Shown: positions 1 through 7,844 of the stretch, piece by piece
Layout: each line of letters begins with the position of its first letter
Position numbering within the stretch: the stretch's first letter is position 1
Assembly: GCA_026391075.1 (NCBI GenBank)
Contig: JAPLES010000002.1
Location: 220,673-255,360, forward strand
Length of the DNA stretch: 34,688 nucleotides
Direction: 5' to 3'
Source of the DNA: Bacteroidota bacterium
GTDB lineage: Bacteria > Bacteroidota > Bacteroidia > Chitinophagales > LD1
The notes under the pieces: generated by a model
Databases searched by the model: none
What the model saw: the letters and a program-made list of their open reading frames with translations, nothing else
What the model was told of the DNA's origin: nothing
Position numbers and translations under genes: made by a program

Positions 1-173
1 TAGGTATAAGAATCTGTAGAATCGGAAACAGTTGAAGAGGTAACCGCTGTGGTTTGAATTTCTTCGGCTGATGAATCATTATTCATCGGTTCTTCAAGAG
101 TGGTTTTTTCAGAAGAGGAAAAAGCACTTTTCATCTTCGCAAAAAATCCGGTTCCGGTTTCTTCAGTAAACAT
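1..173 (-). CDS. Unidentified protein, N-terminal 57 codons only (runs off window)
   Basis: An ATG at 173 opens a frame on the minus strand that stays open to the window edge. It begins MFTEETGTGFFAKMKSAFSS and continues with a Ser/Thr/Glu-rich, low-complexity stretch typical of a disordered N-terminal tail. It lies 70 nt downstream of ftsH on the same strand, so it may belong to the rsfS-ftsH transcript. In many Bacteroidota the gene after ftsH encodes a LUD-domain protein with a short variable N-terminus. That identity is inferred from position only, because no domain is visible in this piece. Confidence 0.45.
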   Translation of the reverse strand, partial: MFTEETGTGFFAKMKSAFSSSEKTTLEEPMNNDSSAEEIQTTAVTSSTVSDSTDSYT

Positions 174-243
174 AGTGGCAGGGTTTGTTCGATAATTTTT
201 TTATCGAATTCAAATTTAGTGCTGCACTATGGTAATGAAAGTT

Positions 244-2340
244 TTATGCTTGGGTATTCTCAACAGAAGGATTTTCAACGTCTGTGTTTATGGACACGGA
301 TGTAGTTCCATTTGTATTTGTTGTTGGCTCTGCAAGTTCAGGTTTATCGAAAGGATGTTTGCCGATAACCGCTTCCAAATCATCTTTGAAAAGAACCTCT
401 TTCTCTAACAATAGTTTTGCAAGCGCATCCAACTCTTTGCGTTTATCGCGCAATAAATTTTGCGCGCGCAGATATTGTTGCTCAATAATTTTTCTCGATT
501 CTTCATCAATCATTCTTGATGTTTCTTCGCTGAAAGGTTTGCTGAAAGAATTTTGATTTTGCATATCGTAGAAAGAAACGTTTCCGATTTTTTCGTTCAT
601 ACCAAAAATGGAAACCATTGCATACGCCACTTTAGTTACGTGGTCTAAATCGCTTTGAGCACCGGTAGAAATCTTATCGAACACCACACGCTCTGCAGCA
701 CGACCACCCAAGGTCATACACATACGGTCGAGCATTTCTTCTTCACGCTCCAAATATTTTTCTTTCGGTAAATATTGCGCGTAACCAAGAGCGGCCACAC
801 CGCGAGGAATGATACTCACTTTCAAAAGTGGATGCGCGTTTTCTAAAAACCATCCGCAAACTGCGTGGCCCGCTTCGTGATAAGCAATAATGATTTTTTC
901 TTCGGGCGAAATGATTTTGTTTTTCTTTTCGAGTCCACCAATAGCGCGGTCAATAGCGTCATTGAAATCCTGCATATCAATTTCTGTTTTGTCGGTGCGC
1001 GCAGCTATCAATGCGGCTTCGTTACAAATGTTAGCAATGTCGGCACCTACAAAACCAGGAGTAAGCGCAGCCAATTTTTGTGCACTAACGATACTTCCGA
1101 TTTTGATAGTCTTTAAATGCACTTTGAAAATTTGTTCGCGACCTTTAAAATCAGGTTTGTCAATAGAAATCTGTCGGTCAAATCTTCCCGGGCGAAGCAA
1201 GGCAGCATCCAAAACATCGGGACGATTGGTTGCGGCAATCATAATCACACCTTTCTCTGAACTAAATCCGTCCATCTCTACCAATAACTGGTTCAACGTG
1301 TTTTCGCGCTCATCATTGCTGTTCATTAAATTTTTTCCGCGCGAACGACCAATGGCATCTATTTCATCAATAAAAATTATACAAGGCGCTTTCTCTCTTG
1401 CCTGACGGAACAAGTCGCGCACACGCGAAGCTCCAACACCCACAAACATCTCTACGAAATCGGAACCCGAAATAGAAAAGAACGGAACCTGCGCTTCGCC
1501 TGCCATTGCTTTTGCAATCAACGTTTTTCCAGTTCCCGGAGGGCCAATCAACAAAGCGCCTTTCGGAATTTTACCACCGAGCGCAGTATATTTTTTAGGG
1601 TTCTTTAAGAAGTTTACAATCTCGTGCACTTCTACTTTAGCCTCATCTAAACCAGCCACATCATCAAAGGTGATATTGATTTTTTCATCCTTATCAAACA
1701 GAATTGCTTTTGATTTTCCTACGTTGAAAATATTTCCACCCGGTCCGCCAATGCCACCACCGGCTCTGCGCAACATGAACACCCAAAAGCCAATGAGAAT
1801 AATGATGGGAAGCATCCATGGAATAACTTCGCGTAACCAGTCCTGGCGCAATTCATATTTTATATCTGCCTGCGCTAAGGTTGGTTTGTCTTTGTAAAAT
1901 TCAGTAATGAATTTATCGAACGCATCGTTTGATGCTACAGAAAAAGAAAAGTGCGGACCTGGATTTGGACTGCCGAATTTTGTGTTGGCGATTTTACTGA
2001 ATGCGGCTTTCTTCAAAGATGAATCGCGCAGGTAAACCTCTGCTAACTTTTCGTTGACCACTACAATTTTTTCTACATCATTGTTGTTGAGCATTTGCTT
2101 CAACTCGGTTGATGTAGTTTCTTTTGTGTGTTCACCGTAAAACGACATGTAAACCGAAACCAAAATAAATCCGAAGATGATGGCATACACCCAGAAGTAA
2201 TTAAACTTCGAATCATCATCATTGTTTTTTCTATTCGGAAAAAGACCACCGTCATTTTCTTTGTTCGTGTTCTTCTCTTTCACCTCTTTGGGTTTGTTTT
2301 TTACTTCCTCTTTAGGTGTATTGTTCTCGTTGGTTTCCAT
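244..2340 (-). CDS. ftsH: ATP-dependent zinc metalloprotease FtsH
   Basis: Membrane-bound AAA+ protease that extracts and degrades damaged membrane proteins and some short-lived cytosolic proteins. The protein is 698 aa. After an Asn/Lys/Glu-rich cytosolic start it has a transmembrane helix near residues 48-68, a periplasmic FtsH-ext region, and a second helix near 173-191. The AAA domain carries Walker A GPPGTGKT (266-273), Walker B FIDEIDA (about 323-329) and the second region of homology with RPGRFDR (383-389). The M41 protease domain has the zinc motif HEAGH (488-492). The C-terminal tail is low-complexity, as in other Bacteroidota FtsH. It lies 59 nt after rsfS on the same strand, a conserved pairing in this phylum. 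The start at 2340 is the only ATG that leaves the first helix intact with a normal leader. Confidence 0.98.
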   Translation of the reverse strand: METNENNTPKEEVKNKPKEVKEKNTNKENDGGLFPNRKNNDDDSKFNYFWVYAIIFGFILVSVYMSFYGEHTKETTSTELKQMLNNNDVEKIVVVNEKLAEVYLRDSSLKKAAFSKIANTKFGSPNPGPHFSFSVASNDAFDKFITEFYKDKPTLAQADIKYELRQDWLREVIPWMLPIIILIGFWVFMLRRAGGGIGGPGGNIFNVGKSKAILFDKDEKINITFDDVAGLDEAKVEVHEIVNFLKNPKKYTALGGKIPKGALLIGPPGTGKTLIAKAMAGEAQVPFFSISGSDFVEMFVGVGASRVRDLFRQAREKAPCIIFIDEIDAIGRSRGKNLMNSNDERENTLNQLLVEMDGFSSEKGVIMIAATNRPDVLDAALLRPGRFDRQISIDKPDFKGREQIFKVHLKTIKIGSIVSAQKLAALTPGFVGADIANICNEAALIAARTDKTEIDMQDFNDAIDRAIGGLEKKNKIISPEEKIIIAYHEAGHAVCGWFLENAHPLLKVSIIPRGVAALGYAQYLPKEKYLEREEEMLDRMCMTLGGRAAERVVFDKISTGAQSDLDHVTKVAYAMVSIFGMNEKIGNVSFYDMQNQNSFSKPFSEETSRMIDEESRKIIEQQYLRAQNLLRDKRKELDALAKLLLEKEVLFKDDLEAVIGKHPFDKPELAEPTTNTNGTTSVSINTDVENPSVENTQA

Positions 2341-2399
2341 TTTTTGCTTTTGTAATTTGTCTCTTCTTGACGATTCTTAAATTCTTTTATTGTATTTCA

Positions 2400-2762
2400 C
2401 TACTCTGTGTGATTCGTTTTCTTGCCATCGCTCCATAAATCTTCGAGCGCATAAAAATCTCTTTTGTCCCGATAAAAGATGTGCACCGTTACATCTACAA
2501 AATCAACAATAATCCATTCGGCATTTTTACCACCTTCGGTATGATAGGGCTGTAATCCAAGTTTGGTGGTTTCGTCAATTACATTTTGACTGATGGCTCT
2601 TACATGTGTACTGGAGTCACCGTGTGTAATGATGAAATATTGCGATGGAGTATCTTTTATTTTTCGAAGGTCGAGGCAAACCACATCGTTGCCTTTTTTG
2701 TCGAGGATGGCATCTATCACCACCTTCTTTAAACTTATATTAATGGGTTTCTTTTTCGCCAA
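2400..2762 (-). CDS. rsfS: Ribosome silencing factor RsfS
   Basis: Small protein (120 aa) of the RsfS/Iojap/DUF143 family. The family binds L14 on the large ribosomal subunit and blocks subunit joining when nutrients are scarce. Family features visible are the YFIITHGDSSTHVRAI segment (about 42-57), the EGGKNAEWIIVDFVDVTVHIF block (about 76-96) and the C-terminal YALEDLWSDG (about 104-113). Length is normal. It is first in a probable rsfS-ftsH operon and is transcribed divergently from birA, with 69 nt between the two starts. This neighbourhood recurs in Bacteroidota. Confidence 0.95.
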   Translation of the reverse strand: MAKKKPINISLKKVVIDAILDKKGNDVVCLDLRKIKDTPSQYFIITHGDSSTHVRAISQNVIDETTKLGLQPYHTEGGKNAEWIIVDFVDVTVHIFYRDKRDFYALEDLWSDGKKTNHTE

Positions 2763-2803
2763 GCACTCAAATTTTGTTGATAAAAATCAATGTCAATACT
2801 CAT

Positions 2804-2811
2804 CAAAAGTA
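2804..2811 (-). promoter_or_regulatory. Possible -7 promoter element for rsfS-ftsH
   Basis: On the minus strand this reads TACTTTTG, an exact match to the Bacteroidota sigma-A -7 consensus TAnnTTTG. It lies about 42 nt upstream of the rsfS start in the divergent rsfS/birA gap. I see no convincing TTG (-33) element about 20 nt further upstream, so the call rests on the -7 box alone. Confidence 0.3.
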
Positions 2812-2831
2812 ATTAGTTTTCGGAAACAGAT

Positions 2832-3581
2832 ATGGATACACTTTTCATAGGAAAAAACATTGTTGCTTTAGAGTCGGTTGATTCTACCAATAATTACGCA
2901 AAAGATTTGCTGGCGAAAGAAAAGCCGGTGGAAGGAACGATTGTTCTAGCGCGCGAACAACACAGCGGTCGCGGACAAATGGGAAACGTTTGGCAAACCG
3001 AAGCAGGAAAAAATCTCACGCTCAGTGTAATTCTCTATCCCGATTTTTTAGATGCCGATAAACAGTTTTATCTGAACATGGCAATTTCGATGGCGGTTAA
3101 AGATTTCTGTGAAAGCGTGTTGAACGATGAAATAAAAATAAAATGGCCCAATGATATTTACCACCGCGATAATAAGTTAGGTGGCATTTTAATTGAGAAC
3201 ACGATTAGCGGAAACCGAATTTCATCATCCGTTGTGGGCATTGGAATCAACGTGAACCAACAAGAGTTTGATGCTTCATTGCCGAATCCGATTTCGCTTT
3301 TTCAAATTTCGAATGCGGAATATAAAATGGAGAGCCTGGTAGAACTGCTCGGATCTTTCATTGAGAAATATTATTTGCAACTGCGCCAGCTTCATTTTAA
3401 TTTTTTGGACAAGGCATATACGGTGGCGCTGTTTCGCTATCAACAAACACACGAATTCAAAAAAGGCGAACAGGTTTTAAGAGGCGAAATAAATGGTGTG
3501 GCAAAGGACGGCAAACTGATTCTGCATGCCAACGGAAAGGAAATGCGTTTTGGTTTTAAGGAAGTTGAGTTTGTCCTTTAG
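2832..3581 (+). CDS. birA: Biotin--[acetyl-CoA-carboxylase] ligase BirA
   Basis: Activates biotin as biotinyl-AMP and transfers it to the carrier lysine of biotin-dependent carboxylases. The 249-aa protein has the ligase motifs SVDSTN (15-20), GRGQMGNVW (46-54, the biotin/AMP loop), KWPND (near 104-108) and GGILIE (near 117-122), then a short C-terminal SH3-like domain. It has no N-terminal winged-helix domain. It is therefore a monofunctional class I ligase and not a DNA-binding repressor like E. coli BirA. It is divergent from rsfS. Confidence 0.95.
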   Translation: MDTLFIGKNIVALESVDSTNNYAKDLLAKEKPVEGTIVLAREQHSGRGQMGNVWQTEAGKNLTLSVILYPDFLDADKQFYLNMAISMAVKDFCESVLNDEIKIKWPNDIYHRDNKLGGILIENTISGNRISSSVVGIGINVNQQEFDASLPNPISLFQISNAEYKMESLVELLGSFIEKYYLQLRQLHFNFLDKAYTVALFRYQQTHEFKKGEQVLRGEINGVAKDGKLILHANGKEMRFGFKEVEFVL

Positions 3582-3650
3582 AAACGAAAGCAACCAATGA
3601 GCAAGTTTCATCGTTTTGTAAACGAGGTTTTATGTTCTAAAAATTCCGCT

Positions 3651-5144
3651 ATGAAAAAAAGTCTACTTGTCCTTTTTGCTGCAAGCATTTTTCAAATTTT
3701 ATCGTCACAAATTCCAAACAGCGATTTTGAATTGTGGGACAATCAACCTGTTCCGCTTTTGTGGGAAACAAACAGCCATCCGCTTACGCTTCCGCCTTAC
3801 GACCCTTATGTAGTTAAGAAAGATACAGACCGTTACTCAGGAAATTTTTCGGCTGACTTATGGGGCAACGGAGTTTTTAAGCCGTTTGTAAAAACCACTT
3901 TAGCGGTTTCGCAACATCCTGCATCGCTCTCGCTTTTCTACAAATTGCTTTTTCCTCCTTGTGTAAATGACACTTTATATTTTCAACAGGATACAGTTTC
4001 GGTGCGCGTAGAATTGCTAAACAATAGTAGCGTTGTTGATGTTGGCTATTGGGAATTTTCTGAAGGCAGTTCTATGCTTTGGCAATTACTGACAGTTCCT
4101 ATTTCAAACAACAGTTCGCAATTTGATTCTTGCAGAATCACCATTTACGGAGGTAAAGTTTATGGGGGTTGCGGTTTTGCTGCTGCAAATACCGAATTTA
4201 AAATTGACCACCTTTCTTTAAATTATTTATCGAGTTGCGCGTATAGTGGCGTGGTGGCACAAGGTGCCGAAATGGGTTGTTTGCTCATTGACACAGGAAC
4301 CTCCAATTTGTTGTTTCCCTGCAATGTGTCACTTGCATCGCTCGGGTTTATAGCTGGCGACTCTATTCATTTTTCTTTTGTGCCAAGCGGTTGTATTTCG
4401 TTTTGTATGCAAGGCACTGATGTAGAAATCACTTGTGTTGATACGCCACATGCGCATACGTGCAACGCTTCAGTCGCTCTACAAGTAAATCATCCTAGTT
4501 CACATATTGCTGTGAATGGTTCTGCAATTGCCACTGCAACAAATTCAATGGCGCCAATTTTTTACTTGTGGAGTAACAACCAAAGTGGAATTGGTATGGA
4601 CAGCATTGGTAGTTTAAGTGATGGCTATTATTGTGTTACAATTTCAGACGCCAATAATTGTACGGCAACTGCATGTGATTCGTTGATTGGTGCAAACGTT
4701 TGTATTGACTCCAGCTTAATTTGTGCGCCAGGTGGTTTGTGTTGCGATGCGCCATTGGTTGACCATGTATGCGGTTGCGACAGTGTCACTTATATTAATG
4801 GTTGTGTGGCCACCTATTTTGGCGGAGCTACAAGTTTTTATCATGGAGATTGTGTTACACCAACAGGAATAAAAACGATTTCCTCAACGCAGGAAAGAAT
4901 TTTTGTTTCACCCGTTCCTGCAAAAAATCAGATTGTTGTTACTTATCAAACTAATCGTGTAGACAATGCCGAAATCAATGTGCTGAATCTGCTGGGGCAA
5001 AAAATAAAATCAATCGAAATTGGTTTTGAAATTTCAGGGCGATACAAAACAGAAATTGCAATTGAAACTTTACCCGCAGGAATTTATTGGGTGGAAGTCA
5101 AAAGCAATACAGAGCACCTACTCGCAAAATTTGTGAAAGAATAA
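3651..5144 (+). CDS. Secreted protein with Kazal-like motif and T9SS sorting domain
   Basis: The chosen ATG (3651) gives a clean signal peptide, MKKSLLVLFAASIFQILSSQ. An ATG at 3597 in the same frame would put 18 polar residues before it, so I reject that start. The product is 497 aa. The N-terminal half resembles carbohydrate-binding or PCMD-like surface modules, but I do not assign it. A cysteine-rich stretch near residues 350-405 contains a string close to the Kazal-type inhibitor signature (VCGCDSVTYINGCVA, then GxTSFYHGDC). The last ~80 residues are a Por_secretion type A tail, with a VSPVPAKNQI start, a LLGQKI strand and LPAGIYWVEV near the end. This implies outer-membrane export by T9SS and surface attachment or release. 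It may inhibit proteases, but that is inference from the motif alone. Confidence 0.8.
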   Translation: MKKSLLVLFAASIFQILSSQIPNSDFELWDNQPVPLLWETNSHPLTLPPYDPYVVKKDTDRYSGNFSADLWGNGVFKPFVKTTLAVSQHPASLSLFYKLLFPPCVNDTLYFQQDTVSVRVELLNNSSVVDVGYWEFSEGSSMLWQLLTVPISNNSSQFDSCRITIYGGKVYGGCGFAAANTEFKIDHLSLNYLSSCAYSGVVAQGAEMGCLLIDTGTSNLLFPCNVSLASLGFIAGDSIHFSFVPSGCISFCMQGTDVEITCVDTPHAHTCNASVALQVNHPSSHIAVNGSAIATATNSMAPIFYLWSNNQSGIGMDSIGSLSDGYYCVTISDANNCTATACDSLIGANVCIDSSLICAPGGLCCDAPLVDHVCGCDSVTYINGCVATYFGGATSFYHGDCVTPTGIKTISSTQERIFVSPVPAKNQIVVTYQTNRVDNAEINVLNLLGQKIKSIEIGFEISGRYKTEIAIETLPAGIYWVEVKSNTEHLLAKFVKE

Positions 5145-5165
5145 GAATGTGTATGTTTGGTTTTC

Positions 5166-5744
5166 ATGACCACTTACTCACCACAACAAACGCTTCGTGA
5201 AGCGCTCGATGTTTTTTTCAAGCAATATAATCTAGGTGAAGAAGGCGGCTTGAATCAGAATTGGGCTTACCTTGATTTTAAATTCTTTCGTCTTCCGTTT
5301 CCGAATACTACTTCGCGCAAACGCGCTTTAATTTATCACGACATTCATCACATAGTAACAGGCTACAAAAGCGATTGGCAGGGCGAAGCTGAAATTGGTG
5401 CATGGGAAGTTTCAACCGGCTGTGGCGACCATACTGCCGCCTGGGTTTTAGACATCGGAAGTTTGTTGATGGGCGTTTGCTTTTTTCCGCGCAAAACATT
5501 CCGTGCATTTATAAGAGGTAGAAGAACCTTGAATTTGTATAGCAACACTTACAAAAAAGAAGATTTGCTGCCAATGAAAATTGAAGAAGTTCAAAAAATG
5601 CTTTTGCTCAACACAGAACAAAACCAACCGGCAACAGCCAATGAAATTTTTGCTTTTATCGGGTGGACACTTGTTTCGGCATTTACATGGGGATTGCCGT
5701 TTGCGATTTTTTATGGTTCAATCCTTTGGTATATTTTTAAATAA
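5166..5744 (+). CDS. Coq4-like protein with HDxxH-x11-E metal motif
   Basis: The 192-aa product begins MTTYSPQQTLREALDVFF at the ATG at 5166. The frame can be extended to a TTG at 5157, which I consider less likely. It contains HDIHH followed by 11 residues and a Glu (H58, D59, H62, E74 in this numbering). This is the HDxxH-x11-E zinc motif of COQ4, the protein needed for ubiquinone synthesis in mitochondria and proteobacteria. It ends with a hydrophobic segment (about 162-190) that could anchor it in the membrane. Most Bacteroidota make menaquinone and not ubiquinone, so the substrate here is unknown. It is 12-20 nt downstream of the secreted-protein gene and may share its transcript, with no evident functional link. 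Confidence 0.65.
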   Translation: MTTYSPQQTLREALDVFFKQYNLGEEGGLNQNWAYLDFKFFRLPFPNTTSRKRALIYHDIHHIVTGYKSDWQGEAEIGAWEVSTGCGDHTAAWVLDIGSLLMGVCFFPRKTFRAFIRGRRTLNLYSNTYKKEDLLPMKIEEVQKMLLLNTEQNQPATANEIFAFIGWTLVSAFTWGLPFAIFYGSILWYIFK

Positions 5745-5810
5745 CACTTGTTGGGGTTCTCAATTAAACCCACAAAACATTTCTTAGTCTATCTTTAACA
5801 ACCACACCCT

Positions 5811-6374
5811 ATGACCGACAGAGAACTTTTAGATTTATTTCATTCGGGCGCGCGCGAGCAGGCGTTTACCGTTTTGGTTGAAACCTACCAGCAAAAAGTG
5901 TATTACCACATTCGCAGAATGGTGCAGAACCATGATGACGCCAATGATGTAATGCAGAATACTTTTCTAAAAGTTTGGAACGCGCTCGAAAATTTTCGTG
6001 CCGATTCGCAGCTTTTTACCTGGCTATATAGAATTGCTACCAACGAAACCATCACGTTCATTAATTACAGAAACAAGAAGGCGACCATTTCATTTGACGG
6101 CACAGACAGCGATGATGACGACAACAATTATGCTCCGTCAAATTATATAAAAGGCGATTCGCATCAGGTGGATGGAGATGATATTCAGGCGCGTTTGCAA
6201 AAGGCGATTGACCTTTTGCCCGAAAAGCAAAAACTTGTATTTAACCTGCGCTACTATGATGAAATGCCTTATGAGCAAATGAGCGAAGTGCTGGGAACCA
6301 GCGAGGGAGCGCTCAAGGCAAGCTATCACCATGCCGCGCAAAAGATTGAAAAATATTTGTTGAGCGAGGATTAA
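5811..6374 (+). CDS. ECF-type RNA polymerase sigma factor
   Basis: Group IV sigma factor of 187 aa. Region 2 is recognisable from about 20 to 95 (HDDANDVMQNTFLKVWNAL, then FTWLYRIATNETI). After an acidic linker, region 4 (about 125-185) has LLPEKQKLVFNLRYYDEM and the helix-turn-helix YEQMSEVLGTSEGALKASYH. It starts a three-gene operon whose following products are a single-pass membrane protein and an exported small protein. This matches the Bacteroidota arrangement in which the third gene is annotated as a sensor for the sigma factor. The regulon cannot be read from the sequence. Confidence 0.93.
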   Translation: MTDRELLDLFHSGAREQAFTVLVETYQQKVYYHIRRMVQNHDDANDVMQNTFLKVWNALENFRADSQLFTWLYRIATNETITFINYRNKKATISFDGTDSDDDDNNYAPSNYIKGDSHQVDGDDIQARLQKAIDLLPEKQKLVFNLRYYDEMPYEQMSEVLGTSEGALKASYHHAAQKIEKYLLSED

Positions 6375-6414
6375 ACCCGAAACCAAAATCACAGTCAGAA
6401 CATTCGATTGAAAA

Positions 6415-7188
6415 ATGAAAACCAGAGAAGAAATATTAAAAGAATTGAAGGAGCTCGCTCCGAAACTTGCGTCACTTGAAAAAGTGAACACGGTTTCGGT
6501 TCCTGAGAACTACTTTACAAATTTCAAATCAGAAATGATTGAAAGGGTGACGTTGGGCGGAGTAACCGATGAGTTAAAAACAATCTCTCCGGAGTTGGCA
6601 AAGATTGAAAAGCGAAACACAGTGAAAGTTCCTGTGGGTTATTTCACTTCGCTTCCAAACGATTTGCTAGAGCAAATTCGTAAAGAAGAAGTGATGGTGG
6701 AATTGAAACAATTTGCTCCGGCTCTTTCACAAATGGAAAAAGAAAATGCTTTTGAAGTTTCAGCAAATTATTTCAAAGGCTTTCCTCAGCAAATGATGAG
6801 GACAATTGCCGTGCAGGAAAAATCGAAAGTAAAAGCAGTGGCTCCTGCATGGTTCAGTGGGTTGAATAATGCGATCGAAAATTTAGCACAGCTTATTTTC
6901 AAACCAAAATATTCGCTCGCCTTTGCAGGAACGGTTGCTACGGTAATTATTGGAGTAATGCTGTTTGCGAAAGTAGAACAAGCGAACGATTTAGATAGCA
7001 AACTGGCATCGCTTACCGATGAAGAAATAAATACTTACTTAGACAATAATGCCGATACTTATAACGATGAAATTTTTGAGACAACTGATGAAACAACTAC
7101 TGCAACGCCAACAAAAACAATTCAGTTTGAAAATGAAATGCTGAAAGATGTAAGTGATGCAGATTTAAATAACGCCATACTCGACTAA
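6415..7188 (+). CDS. Single-pass membrane protein with three internal repeats, probable anti-sigma partner
   Basis: The 257-aa protein lies 40 nt after the sigma gene. The N-terminal half is a triple repeat of about 43 residues at 10-37, 53-80 and 96-123. Each copy has the pattern ELK-x2-(A/S)P-x-L-x2-(L/I/M)EK-x-N followed by V-x6-YF and F/LP. One transmembrane helix follows (about 167-186, FAGTVATVIIGVMLFAKV), then an acidic C-terminal tail in the periplasm. Cytosolic N-terminus plus one helix in a sigma operon suggests an anti-sigma factor. I do not see a zinc-binding anti-sigma (ZAS) HxxxCxxC motif, so it would be a non-classical one. The repeats may be three sigma-binding or self-binding modules. 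Confidence 0.75.
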   Translation: MKTREEILKELKELAPKLASLEKVNTVSVPENYFTNFKSEMIERVTLGGVTDELKTISPELAKIEKRNTVKVPVGYFTSLPNDLLEQIRKEEVMVELKQFAPALSQMEKENAFEVSANYFKGFPQQMMRTIAVQEKSKVKAVAPAWFSGLNNAIENLAQLIFKPKYSLAFAGTVATVIIGVMLFAKVEQANDLDSKLASLTDEEINTYLDNNADTYNDEIFETTDETTTATPTKTIQFENEMLKDVSDADLNNAILD

Positions 7189-7233
7189 ACAAATTCTATG
7201 AAAAATATTTTTACAAACCGAAAACAGAAGACG

Positions 7234-7755
7234 ATGAAAACCATAACTAAAACAACGATGTATTTATTCGTGTTGTTGATGATGAACTTAACAACGGCAA
7301 CGATATTTGCGCAGGCTCCGCAACAACCAACCGATAAAGGAGAAAGAATTGAACAACTGCGCATAGCTTTTATTTCGCACGAACTGAACCTTAGCCCGCA
7401 AGAGGGACAAAGATTTTGGCCGGTATACAATCAATATCGCAACGATTTAAAAACGATGCACCAGAATTTTAAAATGAATCCGAATGGTCAAATGGATGCA
7501 AACCAACAATTGGATTTTGAGCAAAAGAAACTAGACCTCAAGAAAAAATACAAAAACGAATTTGAAGGCGCGCTCGGAAAAGACAAGGTAAATCAGCTTT
7601 ACAATCTTGAACATAAGTTTCAGGAAAAACTGAAGGACATGCGCGAGCAACGTCAGCAACAAAAGGGAAACGGAGGACAAGGCGGGCAAGGTGGACAGGG
7701 AGGAAACGGTGGTCCAAGACCCGGAGGTAACGGAAGACTTTTTGGTCCGAGATAA
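7234..7755 (+). CDS. Exported LTxxQ/Spy-like protein, putative sensor of the ECF system
   Basis: The ATG at 7234 gives a signal peptide (MKTITKTTMYLFVLLMMNL ... IFAQ). The frame also has an ATG at 7198 that would add 12 polar residues. The mature part starts with a segment found in Bacteroidota proteins annotated as sensors of ECF-17 sigma factors (ERIEQLRIAFISHELNLSP, then QRFWPVYNQY). It continues as a charged helical region resembling CpxP/Spy chaperones and ends in a Gly/Gln/Asn-rich tail with GGQ repeats. It is third in the sigma operon, 45 nt after the membrane protein, and is followed directly by a terminator. It probably reports envelope stress; the signal is unknown. Confidence 0.8.
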   Translation: MKTITKTTMYLFVLLMMNLTTATIFAQAPQQPTDKGERIEQLRIAFISHELNLSPQEGQRFWPVYNQYRNDLKTMHQNFKMNPNGQMDANQQLDFEQKKLDLKKKYKNEFEGALGKDKVNQLYNLEHKFQEKLKDMREQRQQQKGNGGQGGQGGQGGNGGPRPGGNGRLFGPR

Positions 7756-7781
7756 GAAATTGAATTTCACTAAATAGGAAG

Positions 7782-7806
7782 AGGAGCCGCATGGCTCCTT
7801 TTTTTA
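7782..7806 (+). terminator. Rho-independent terminator of the ECF operon
   Basis: A perfect 7-bp stem AGGAGCC / GGCTCCT with a GCAT loop is followed by eight T in a row. It lies 27 nt after the stop of the exported sensor protein. The next gene's frame can be extended to an ATG inside this hairpin (7791), which is one reason to prefer the downstream start at 7845. Confidence 0.9.
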
Positions 7807-7844
7807 TTTCTCTTATTTATATCTTTAGCAGAAATATTTTTGAC

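Noticed and set aside
284-2355. Several + strand frames opposite ftsH
   Set aside because: They are antisense shadows of a strongly conserved gene with no domain of their own.
7791-7844. Upstream ATG of the SprB-repeat protein
   Set aside because: It lies inside the terminator hairpin of the previous operon and would put 18 residues before a good signal peptide.
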